From NCBI GenBank assembly GCA_903899015.1, contig CAIUHP010000076.1, positions 1 through 64,000 on the forward strand: a stretch of 64,000 nt of DNA. The letters run 5' to 3'. Origin of the DNA: an uncultured Armatimonadota bacterium (GTDB taxonomy: Bacteria; Armatimonadota; Fimbriimonadia; Fimbriimonadales; Fimbriimonadaceae). The notes beneath the pieces are model-generated. The model was given only the letters and a program-made list of their open reading frames with translations. It had not been told where the DNA came from and made no database searches. Positions 34,203 to 41,564 of this stretch are shown in pieces. The first letter of the stretch is position 1, and every line of letters begins with the position of its first letter. A program made the position numbers and the translations under genes.

Positions 34203-37200
34203 CTAGATGGCTACTTTTAGGAGTCCAGCCGAGTCAGAGAGGTTACTGCCTCCAAGGGTTAGGGTTACGGTTTTGGTGGAACCGGAGGTTTGCGTGGTCA
34301 CGGTGTAGGCGGAGTTTCCAGCTAAACCGGCCGCGAAAAATGTCGTGCAGGTCGCTGGCACGGAGAATTTCGTAGTGACGACGTTTGCCTTCGCTTGAGC
34401 GATGAAGAAGACCGCATTCGTCCCGAACGCGGCACCGTCGAATGCCGTTCCCGAGGTGTTCGTAAAGTAAGTCGCAGTGCTCATTGATGCGCCTGAATTG
34501 GCCCCTTGGAGAACGTGAAGGAAGCGTGTATCGGTTGGCAGGGAGGGATCCTGAACCGTGAGTACTTGAGACATCGTCTCGAATTCAGCGATTGGATTCA
34601 GATCACCCGCGGCAGCGCGAGATGTGATCTTGGCATTGGACGGTAGGAGCGTCTGAATAAACAGGTTCTGTCCGCTTGGCAAGGTTTCGTGAGTGACATT
34701 GCCGGTAATCGTTGGCGCGCTTACCAAACTCAAGTTAAAGGTCTTGGGCAGGCCGGGGTGAATCGACGTCGCCCGGTCGTAGACGACGATGAAGTCTTTG
34801 TTGAGCCAAAGGGCAGACCGAGTAGCCTGGGAAATATCGACCGCGCGATTTGCAGGAGTCCATTGATCGGGGCGGTTGTAAAGGTTCGTCAGATTGCTCG
34901 CAACGTACGTGTATCCCGCTCCTGAACTGCTCAGGGTTGTTGGGTCTCCGGCATTTGCTGCCCACATCCATTGACCGCCGTTGGCCCAGATCCCAGTTTC
35001 GTCCCAGCTTAAATTGGGAGTGCCATTGGCGCACCAGTTCTTGAGGCCAAGGCCGTTGAGGTAGTAGGACGTGAAACCAACGAGATTATTATCGTAGTTG
35101 CTCATCTCACTGGTGAGCCACTCGCCGTTTCGGAAGAGACCAATTGCCCCCGCATCGCCTTGCTGGTGGTTGATGGACGTCCAACTGGCTCGATAGGTAA
35201 ACATGGTCGGATTGGAAGTCCAATCGGAGTGAGAGATTGCTCGACCGGTAAATGAGTCGAAGTAGTTCAAAGGCAACGTTGGACGAGGGTCTACGGGTGC
35301 AGACTTTGTTGGGTCTAGCAGCAAGTAGTACAGAACGGATTGCATACAACCCCATGTCCACGGGTTACTTGCGTTATTGATCACGCCGCCTTGAACGGCA
35401 TTCGTGGTGAACCAGCGAGCGGAATCAACATGCGTGTTAACTCCTCGGGCTTGGTCCAGAACCCCGAGCATTGCGAGTGGCTGCATGATGTCGGGCGTGA
35501 CCCACGTTTGTAGCACATCGCCAAAGGTTGCGAAGTAGTAGAGAGGTCCCAGATAGGGGGCGGCGGGATTCACGACTCCAGTTGGACTGAGGGAGGCCAG
35601 ATAGGAAGCGACGAATCGGTCCCAAACCGGAGCTTTTATAAGGTGGACCTGAGGGCCCGAGTATGCGGGGTTATTGAAACCGGCCGTCTGTAGGGCAAGT
35701 AACTGTCCGAGAACGGTCGCATAAGATTCGCCGTAGAGCATTCCTTCGGGCGGAAGTCCCCCACTTGCGATGCCAAATCCTTGGCCGTTATTACTGAGTC
35801 CGTAATCGGCTCCAATTTGCTCGGGTTCACCCATCATGGCGTAGGTCTGGTAGAGCCAAGCGCCGTTTGCGTTGAGGATGTAGCTACGTAGTGAATTTCC
35901 GAGTGCAGAAAGTGGCTTGGTTGCGTCGATGGCCGGGTCATCTGATGGATCGATGCTTAAGGCAAGCATCGTTAAGTTCCGAGCGTGGCCAAGGTAGTAG
36001 TTGTTACTTGCCATGCGGTAAGGACCGGCGCCACCATTGAGTAGAGAGAGGTCGTTTGTGACCCCAACCGGCTCGGGGTGATCTCCGCCCGTCGTTGACG
36101 CGTTTAGGCAGGTTCCAGCCCACATCATGAATACTTTTCGGATTGTTGCTTTGTCTGCAGCGGTTAGGATTGGGTTGTTTTGGGCGTCCTTAGTGTTGTA
36201 AATCCAGTCGACGATAAGGGGCCATTGATGACCCGAAAAGTCGCCACGGTTATACAAAAGGAAGGTTGGATCTCGGAAGGGCGTATCCGTCTGGAACCCA
36301 AGAGCAGTTTGGTTCAGCGCATACATGATCAAATTTCGCGCGTAAGTGGCGTACTTGATTCGATTGGCCGGTACTGGGTCGATCAGCGAGTTGAAGGCGA
36401 GCACCATCGCAACTTCTTCCGTCAACTGGCCAGTGTAACCTTGAGTATCTCCGAGGTCAGGATAAGTCGGATTTGGATTGCCGCCCGGGAAAAACTGGGT
36501 TTCGTAAGCATTCACGGCCGTCGCCAGAAGCGGAACCATTCCTTTTTTGTAAACCGGGTTCGAAGCAGTAGCCCAGCTTTGGAGTCGAGGCAGGTCGGAT
36601 TGAGTCAACCAGATCCGAGGGTGGGTCGAAACCGGGTAAGGAATGTCGCTTGTGATGTTGGTGTAGTTTGCCGTAACGGTTGTGGCTGCGGCTGGCATGG
36701 ATAAAGTGGTTGACGCTGATGTCGGATTCGCAACCGTTGCTCCGGTCCAATTGAGAAACTGCTTGCCTTGAGGTGGAGCGTTGGCGGAAATCGAAACAAC
36801 TGTTCCCGATGCGTAAGCACCCGAGCCGGTCCCGTTATTGACGGTGAGTTGATACGTGCTTGTAATCGTTTGGTAGTTCGCCGTAACTGTGGTGGCGGCT
36901 GCCGGCATCGTGAGCGTCGTGGATTCCGACGTTGGGTTGCTCACGGTCGCGCCGGTCCAATTGAGGAACATCTGCCCCTGAGGAGGAGCGTTTGACTTGA
37001 TCGTGACGACAGTTCCGGCAGGGTTCTGGCCACTACCTGATCCGTTATTGACGGTGAGTTGATACTTCGTCGCGACGGTTTCGTAGTTCGCGGTCACGGT
37101 CGCATTTGCGGAGGGCATCGTAAGGGTAGTCGTTTCGGAAGTCGAATTTGCGACGGTTGCCCCAGTCCAGGATTTAAACACTTTTCCTGTTGGAGGTGCA

Positions 37201-37931
37201 TTGGCTTTTATCGTTACGACTTTGCCTGCTGGATAAGAACCTCCTCCAGTTCCATTTTTGACCGTTAGCGTGAATTTCTTAATTGGTACCGAGATGGCGT
37301 TGGAAGCTGCGACATTCACGTTTTTAACGGTGAAGCTTGCCGATTCAGCCGTACCTTGAGTGCCAGTGGCGACAATGGTATTCGGCTTAAGTGATGTAAT
37401 TTCAAGCGTGTGTCCGGATCCACCATACGTGTCTGTCACGACCGCACCGGGTTGAAAACCGGAACCAGAAAGGGTGACTGAAATGGATCCGACATTCAGG
37501 GGATTGGGACTGACGGAGGTGAGTTTGGCAATCGCAGCCAGGATTTTTACTTTGACGGTTGCTTTGACGGTGTTGTCGGCTTGACTAACAACCTTGATTT
37601 CGACGGGATTATTGGTTGGGAGCGTGGATGGGGCGGTGAAGAGGCCCGACGTACTGATTTTTCCAGATGTTGAGTTGCCACCGAGGACTCCTCCTGCAAA
37701 CCAATTCACTCTATCGCTAGAAAGCCCCGTAACCTTGGCTGAGAATTTCACGGTTCCACCGACGGTAGCGGTGACATTGGAGTTTGGCGAAATGGTTACG
37801 GTCTGTGCGGACGCGATCGCGATCGGCATCATCGCCGAAACTGTCAAAACTCGCAGCAGCCATTGTCCGATTTTCCTTGCGGCCGATTGGCCAAGTTTGC
37901 GATGACATCGACCGTAAATTCTCGTTTGCAA
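34203..37931 (-). CDS. Large secreted protein: Ig-like, three InlB-type repeats, and C-terminal alginate-lyase/heparinase-like region
   Basis: 1242 residues. The signal peptide region (KIGQWLLRVLTVSAMMPIA) is followed by Ig-like beta domains (VTISPNSNVTATVGGTVKF; ISVTLSGSGFQPGAVV), three tandem about 70-residue InlB B-repeat-like units (TLTVKNGTGGGSYPAG, YQLTVNNGSGSGQNPAG, YQLTVNNGTGSGAYASG) and a long C-terminal half. That half has helical toroid-like text (RIWLTQSDLPRLQSWA, YARNLIMYALNQTALG, DHPEPVGVTNDLSLLNGG) and a beta-rich tail, resembling heparinase II/III or polysaccharide lyase folds, though catalytic residues could not be assigned. A secreted polysaccharide-acting enzyme is plausible but unproven. 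Confidence 0.65.
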   Translation of the reverse strand: MQTRIYGRCHRKLGQSAARKIGQWLLRVLTVSAMMPIAIASAQTVTISPNSNVTATVGGTVKFSAKVTGLSSDRVNWFAGGVLGGNSTSGKISTSGLFTAPSTLPTNNPVEIKVVSQADNTVKATVKVKILAAIAKLTSVSPNPLNVGSISVTLSGSGFQPGAVVTDTYGGSGHTLEITSLKPNTIVATGTQGTAESASFTVKNVNVAASNAISVPIKKFTLTVKNGTGGGSYPAGKVVTIKANAPPTGKVFKSWTGATVANSTSETTTLTMPSANATVTANYETVATKYQLTVNNGSGSGQNPAGTVVTIKSNAPPQGQMFLNWTGATVSNPTSESTTLTMPAAATTVTANYQTITSTYQLTVNNGTGSGAYASGTVVSISANAPPQGKQFLNWTGATVANPTSASTTLSMPAAATTVTANYTNITSDIPYPVSTHPRIWLTQSDLPRLQSWATASNPVYKKGMVPLLATAVNAYETQFFPGGNPNPTYPDLGDTQGYTGQLTEEVAMVLAFNSLIDPVPANRIKYATYARNLIMYALNQTALGFQTDTPFRDPTFLLYNRGDFSGHQWPLIVDWIYNTKDAQNNPILTAADKATIRKVFMMWAGTCLNASTTGGDHPEPVGVTNDLSLLNGGAGPYRMASNNYYLGHARNLTMLALSIDPSDDPAIDATKPLSALGNSLRSYILNANGAWLYQTYAMMGEPEQIGADYGLSNNGQGFGIASGGLPPEGMLYGESYATVLGQLLALQTAGFNNPAYSGPQVHLIKAPVWDRFVASYLASLSPTGVVNPAAPYLGPLYYFATFGDVLQTWVTPDIMQPLAMLGVLDQARGVNTHVDSARWFTTNAVQGGVINNASNPWTWGCMQSVLYYLLLDPTKSAPVDPRPTLPLNYFDSFTGRAISHSDWTSNPTMFTYRASWTSINHQQGDAGAIGLFRNGEWLTSEMSNYDNNLVGFTSYYLNGLGLKNWCANGTPNLSWDETGIWANGGQWMWAANAGDPTTLSSSGAGYTYVASNLTNLYNRPDQWTPANRAVDISQATRSALWLNKDFIVVYDRATSIHPGLPKTFNLSLVSAPTITGNVTHETLPSGQNLFIQTLLPSNAKITSRAAAGDLNPIAEFETMSQVLTVQDPSLPTDTRFLHVLQGANSGASMSTATYFTNTSGTAFDGAAFGTNAVFFIAQAKANVVTTKFSVPATCTTFFAAGLAGNSAYTVTTQTSGSTKTVTLTLGGSNLSDSAGLLKVAI
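36651..37280 (-). repeat. Three tandem 210-bp repeats encoding InlB-type modules
   Basis: Exact 210-base spacing of the conserved LTV-N-G stretch (minus-strand coding text at about 37261, 37051 and 36841) shows three head-to-tail units of 70 codons. The second and third are very similar at DNA level. The register is preserved, and the fixed spacing suggests recent duplication or gene conversion. Confidence 0.8.
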
Positions 37932-37980
37932 AGCAGTTCACTCCCGTGGCGAGACGCTTTTGTCTCACTAACCACTATTT

Positions 37981-38022
37981 GTGACAGCGAAAGTGTTCAA
38001 AAACCGTGACAACATCGTGACA
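37981..38022. promoter_or_regulatory. Three GTGACA direct repeats upstream of the large exoprotein
   Basis: GTGACA occurs at 37981-37986, 38006-38011 and 38017-38022, in the intergenic segment upstream of the exoprotein start (37931, minus strand) and downstream of the penicillin acylase end. Half-sites spaced by 25 and 11 bases could be an operator, but chance is possible. Confidence 0.3.
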
Positions 38023-38057
38023 GTCCGGTTCTGGGACCATATGCCCACCTCCGGTGA

Positions 38058-40244
38058 CTATCGTTTGGATCGTATTTTCGGAAGTGGCTTGTATTGCCAG
38101 TATCGGGCTAACTTCGATTGATCATTTTGATGAGGGCCAAACTCCGCAATTCCTGGCGGCAGAATGGATTCTGATCGAATCGAGGGGCTTGCTAATTCGG
38201 TTACCTGTATCGTGCTTCCTCGGTTGGAGTAGGGAACGGGTTGTTCGTCAAAAGTCTTAAAGGTGCCGGCCTGAAAGGGGGGCACTCGGTTTGTAATCGC
38301 CTGCTGGAGCGCAAGTTGCACCACCTCGTTCGCGCTTCGTCCTCGGAGGTAATCCAATCTGGTCTTGCCTTGCAAAGCGTGAAGAACCAACGAGGGTTGA
38401 AGAACGATCTTGAAGTAATCGGGACTTAGAAATGAGCCAGTCGTCTTGAGAAATAAGACTTTCCGTAATTCATCGAGGAAAGCTCTATACAGGGCAGCAT
38501 CGGTAGAACCGTTAATGAACCGACCATCAAAGCCTGTAAGGGTTGTGCCAGCCAGATAGGGGCGAAAGAACTTCCAGGTTTCGTCCGATTGAGCAATCTT
38601 TTCCGGCACTTGTTCAAGGTCAGCAAACGAGAGTTGAGGCTTGGCAATCGAATCGACAAGGCAACTGTTTTCGAAAACTTCTCCCCAAGCAGGTGTATCG
38701 AAGTTTGGCCACCAAGTAGTGGGCTTGTTGTTCCAGTTCGTCAGAGATCCACACTTCGGATTCCGCACATGGGGCATGTCTGTGGGACGAAGAAAACCTC
38801 TCCAACCGTATTGAGGAGAGCCGGGGGTAGGGAAGCGAGGGTCGATTCCAGAAGCACGCTTTGGAATAAGCCCGAGATACCGCCAACCAATGTCGCCGTT
38901 TTGATGGGCGTAGAAGAAATTGAAGTTCATGGTCGCGGCAGACATTGCGCGTTCCACGGAAGCAGGCGTACGGCTTTCCCAAAGTCGAGTCCAGCAATCG
39001 TAACTCTCCATCTCTCGCATCCAATAGCTAGATTTCTTGGCGAAGATCGAGTGAGTTCCCTTGCTTGTTAGAATCACCGGGCCATCAATCGTACGGATCT
39101 GATCGATAACCTTGTTTGACTGGCCCTTAATGCGGAGATCGAACTTAATATGAGTTAGTGGGAGCTTTGATTTACCGTACTGATAGGTTTCGTCAGTGGC
39201 AGGATAGAAGATGATGTCGTCAGTATCGGCCACTCCGCTTGTAATGCTCCAAGCGAAGGATGGGGTGTGACCAATGATGACTCCAGGGATTCCAGGGATG
39301 TCCATGCCTACCACTGCAAGCCCGGGTGCTTCCATCGAAATTTCATGAACAATGCTGGGTGCCTTCATTCCCAATTGAGGGCCACCAAGCAGCATCGGAT
39401 GATGGTTTGAGGAACGTTTTGAACTAAGTGCGACACAGTAGCTTCCGGTTCGGAAGGGGATATTGAGTGACTCTGCTACCCGAACTGAGTCTTCTCTGGC
39501 GCTAACTTTTACTCCGGCAAGTATTTCTAATAGACCTAGCTTAGGGACCAGAGCGAGATGGGCCTCGGTGACTTTTCGATCCACGTCTTTGAACTGATAA
39601 TGACTCAGAAGAAGAGGATCATCGTCTGGGGAGACAGTTGGAATGGACTTAGGGTCATTCTGCCAGGCAATGTCGTCTAAAGCATCGAGGGCCCGACTTC
39701 CGATGGCTTTTTGTCCGCGCAAATACGAGACCGCTGCCAAGTTTCGGAGCTCGCCGGCACCACCTCTTCCAAAGATTTGAAGAACGTGAATGGTGATGGC
39801 AACCGAATCTAAATGGGTCCAATGAGACGGCTTCAATTGGTACCGAGCAAAATCGGTTGAGAGTTCATTGGGCTTCGCATGGTCGATCCACGTATTGATT
39901 CCCTCGACATAAGCCTCAATGGCCTCCCGAGATTTCGAGGAAAGGCGCTGGAACTGACGTTCAAGCTCGTCCCGAGAGTAGCTGGTCAGTAAAGTCTCTC
40001 GATCGGCGGCTTCGGCACTTTGACCCATAATTGCGGCAAGTTGACCCTCCGCAGATCTTCGACTCAACTCCATCTGCCACAGACGGTCTTGAGCAACCGC
40101 GTAGCCCGCATCAAAAAATGCTTCGCGATAAGTCTTCGCGTGAATCGATGGGACACCAAACGAGTCTCTTTGAATCGCTTCGGGACTGGGAACGCCCAAT
40201 CCGACTTGCATCGCTAACACCACAACGACGGTTAGCATGGACAC
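38058..40244 (-). CDS. Penicillin acylase family (Ntn-hydrolase) amidase
   Basis: 728 residues. The exported N-terminus (MLTVVVVLAMQVGLGVP) fits a signal peptide for a periplasmic enzyme. The family pattern includes IQRDSFGVPSIHAKTYREAF, QDRLWQMELSRRSAEGQLA and the predicted processing/nucleophile point in RTGSYCVALSSKRSSN, where Ser after Gly would become the N-terminal nucleophile after cleavage. Then comes MLLGGPQLGM and PGVIIGHTPSFAWSIT, seen in the family. Members cleave amides such as beta-lactam side chains or N-acyl homoserine lactones; the substrate here is unknown. Confidence 0.85.
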   Translation of the reverse strand: MSMLTVVVVLAMQVGLGVPSPEAIQRDSFGVPSIHAKTYREAFFDAGYAVAQDRLWQMELSRRSAEGQLAAIMGQSAEAADRETLLTSYSRDELERQFQRLSSKSREAIEAYVEGINTWIDHAKPNELSTDFARYQLKPSHWTHLDSVAITIHVLQIFGRGGAGELRNLAAVSYLRGQKAIGSRALDALDDIAWQNDPKSIPTVSPDDDPLLLSHYQFKDVDRKVTEAHLALVPKLGLLEILAGVKVSAREDSVRVAESLNIPFRTGSYCVALSSKRSSNHHPMLLGGPQLGMKAPSIVHEISMEAPGLAVVGMDIPGIPGVIIGHTPSFAWSITSGVADTDDIIFYPATDETYQYGKSKLPLTHIKFDLRIKGQSNKVIDQIRTIDGPVILTSKGTHSIFAKKSSYWMREMESYDCWTRLWESRTPASVERAMSAATMNFNFFYAHQNGDIGWRYLGLIPKRASGIDPRFPTPGSPQYGWRGFLRPTDMPHVRNPKCGSLTNWNNKPTTWWPNFDTPAWGEVFENSCLVDSIAKPQLSFADLEQVPEKIAQSDETWKFFRPYLAGTTLTGFDGRFINGSTDAALYRAFLDELRKVLFLKTTGSFLSPDYFKIVLQPSLVLHALQGKTRLDYLRGRSANEVVQLALQQAITNRVPPFQAGTFKTFDEQPVPYSNRGSTIQVTELASPSIRSESILPPGIAEFGPHQNDQSKLARYWQYKPLPKIRSKR

Positions 40245-40267
40245 CTATCTAAAAGACAAAGGTAAGA

Positions 40268-40298
40268 CTCCCTCCTAACCCATTGGATTAAGAGGGAG
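40268..40298. terminator. Hairpin between the small membrane gene and the acylase gene
   Basis: Arms 40268-40278 and 40288-40298 pair over 10 of 11 bases (one C-A mismatch), with a nine-base loop. It lies just downstream of the 66-residue gene and upstream of the acylase start, so a transcript end or attenuator is possible. Confidence 0.55.
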
Positions 40299-40311
40299 GT
40301 AGCGGGAAGGG

Positions 40312-40512
40312 TTAAGGAAGTGTTCGGCGACCGCCGCTGAGAGCTTTGCGGCCATAAACCTGATATGCAACGTAGATTCCGCCACCCACCAGGGCGAAGG
40401 GAACGAGGCCGAGCAGGACTCCTACCACTACGTGAAGTACCCACTTGAGAACGATGAATCCCAAAATGATTCCGACGATCCCCATGACGACGTTTCGAGT
40501 TGTTGTTGACAT
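40312..40512 (-). CDS. Small membrane protein
   Basis: 66 residues from ATG 40512. Two hydrophobic segments (VVMGIVGIILGFIVLKWVLH and GVLLGLVPFALVGGGIYVAY) and a short basic tail (GRKALSGGRR) suggest a small two-helix inner-membrane peptide. The frame extends upstream in-frame to 40566, but the start at 40512 is more natural. Function unknown. Confidence 0.5.
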   Translation of the reverse strand: MSTTTRNVVMGIVGIILGFIVLKWVLHVVVGVLLGLVPFALVGGGIYVAYQVYGRKALSGGRRTLP

Positions 40513-40646
40513 CTTTGCTGTAACCCTTTTTTTCCGATCTGCTCTTCGCGAGCTTTCTATTCCCACTAACGAAGCAGCCAGGGATTAGGATGCAATCTTT
40601 CGCCATTGGACCTATCCACAACCAGAATTCAAGCTCAATCGCTGCG

Positions 40647-41510
40647 TTAGAAGTCAACCGGTCGCAAGTAGTACTCGCCAATTGCGGTGGAACTGAGCAT
40701 GGCTACGGTTGGCAGTCGTCGCTTCCAGTGGGTTGAATCCACTCGTTTCCAAACGAGTTCCACTTCTTCAAGCGCAAACCCCATTTCTACCAGTTTTTGC
40801 TTGGTGTAGCCTTGAGTCATGAAGTGCAAAATTCGATCAGCCTTGTCGTACTTGATGCCAAAGTCCGACTCGTCGGTTTGACCTTTTATGAGGTCAGCAG
40901 AAGCCGGTTTCTCGATGATCTCTTTCGGCACTCCAAGTTCGACCGCAAGTTGCCAGACTTGGGTCTTAAACAAATCTCCAATAGGGTTGATTGGGGGAGA
41001 ATCATCTGCGTGCCAAGTGTAGTAGCCAAACAGCCTCTCGCTCTTGTTACCGGTTCCGATGGGTAAGCCGCCAACCTTAGCGCTTTGGTCAAAGACTACG
41101 ATCATTCGCGTGCGCGCGCACACGTTCCCGAGCCGGCTCGGGCTGATTTCAGGCTCATGATTTCCGATGTAGCCATCCACCATGGGTGTGATTTCGATCG
41201 TCCGCGCCTGAATGCCCAAGTCCGCAACGACCAAGTTGGCATGGTCGATACTTTCTTGTGAAGAAATCTTATACGGCATGCGGTAGGCGAAGACATTCTC
41301 AGGACCAAACGCTCGAGCGCAGAGGTAGGCAACAACCGCGGAATCGACACCTCCCGATAGTCCCAGAACTGCTTTTGAAACGCCTCGGCGTCGAATGCAT
41401 TCATCCTTGAGAAATCGGACAAGCCAGTCTGCCACGAGTGGGGCGTTGATTTGGAGTGGAGCGTTCGACTTAGCGTCAAAGCAAGGCGCGCGTAGAACCT
41501 GCAAAGGCAT
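40647..41510 (-). CDS. nadE: NH3-dependent NAD+ synthetase
   Basis: 287 residues with no glutaminase domain, so an ammonia-using NadE. The PP-loop is SGGVDS (residues 52-57, LGLSGGVDSAVVAYLC), with GTGNKSERLFGYYTWHADD and KPASADLIKGQTDESDFG as the adenylate and NaAD-binding segments. It converts nicotinate adenine dinucleotide to NAD+, the last step of synthesis, in the cytoplasm. Downstream lie the small membrane gene and acylase on the same strand. The leader contains the hairpin described separately. Confidence 0.93.
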   Translation of the reverse strand: MPLQVLRAPCFDAKSNAPLQINAPLVADWLVRFLKDECIRRRGVSKAVLGLSGGVDSAVVAYLCARAFGPENVFAYRMPYKISSQESIDHANLVVADLGIQARTIEITPMVDGYIGNHEPEISPSRLGNVCARTRMIVVFDQSAKVGGLPIGTGNKSERLFGYYTWHADDSPPINPIGDLFKTQVWQLAVELGVPKEIIEKPASADLIKGQTDESDFGIKYDKADRILHFMTQGYTKQKLVEMGFALEEVELVWKRVDSTHWKRRLPTVAMLSSTAIGEYYLRPVDF

Positions 41511-41560
41511 GCACGTAAGGTTACTCTCTCAGAGCGAATTACTGCACTGAGAGATGCATG
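41508..41560 (-). promoter_or_regulatory. Candidate nadE leader hairpin covering the start codon
   Basis: On the mRNA (minus) strand an 8-bp stem TCTCTCAG/CTGAGAGA (41554-41547 with 41532-41525) has a 14-base loop. Outside it, CATGCA (41560-41555) can pair with TGCATG (41513-41508), which contains the ATG of nadE. The structure would occlude the start codon. It could instead be the terminator of the upstream metalloprotease gene; no NAD riboswitch consensus was recognised. Confidence 0.4.
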
Positions 41561-41564
41561 TGGA

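Noticed and set aside
36180-36704. Open frame of 174 codons opposite the large exoprotein
   Set aside because: It mirrors the coding strand's repeats and carries no signal, motif or ribosome site; a shadow frame.
37981-38022. GTGACA repeats as a CRISPR remnant
   Set aside because: Only 6 bases long, irregular spacing, no spacer-like sequence or cas genes.
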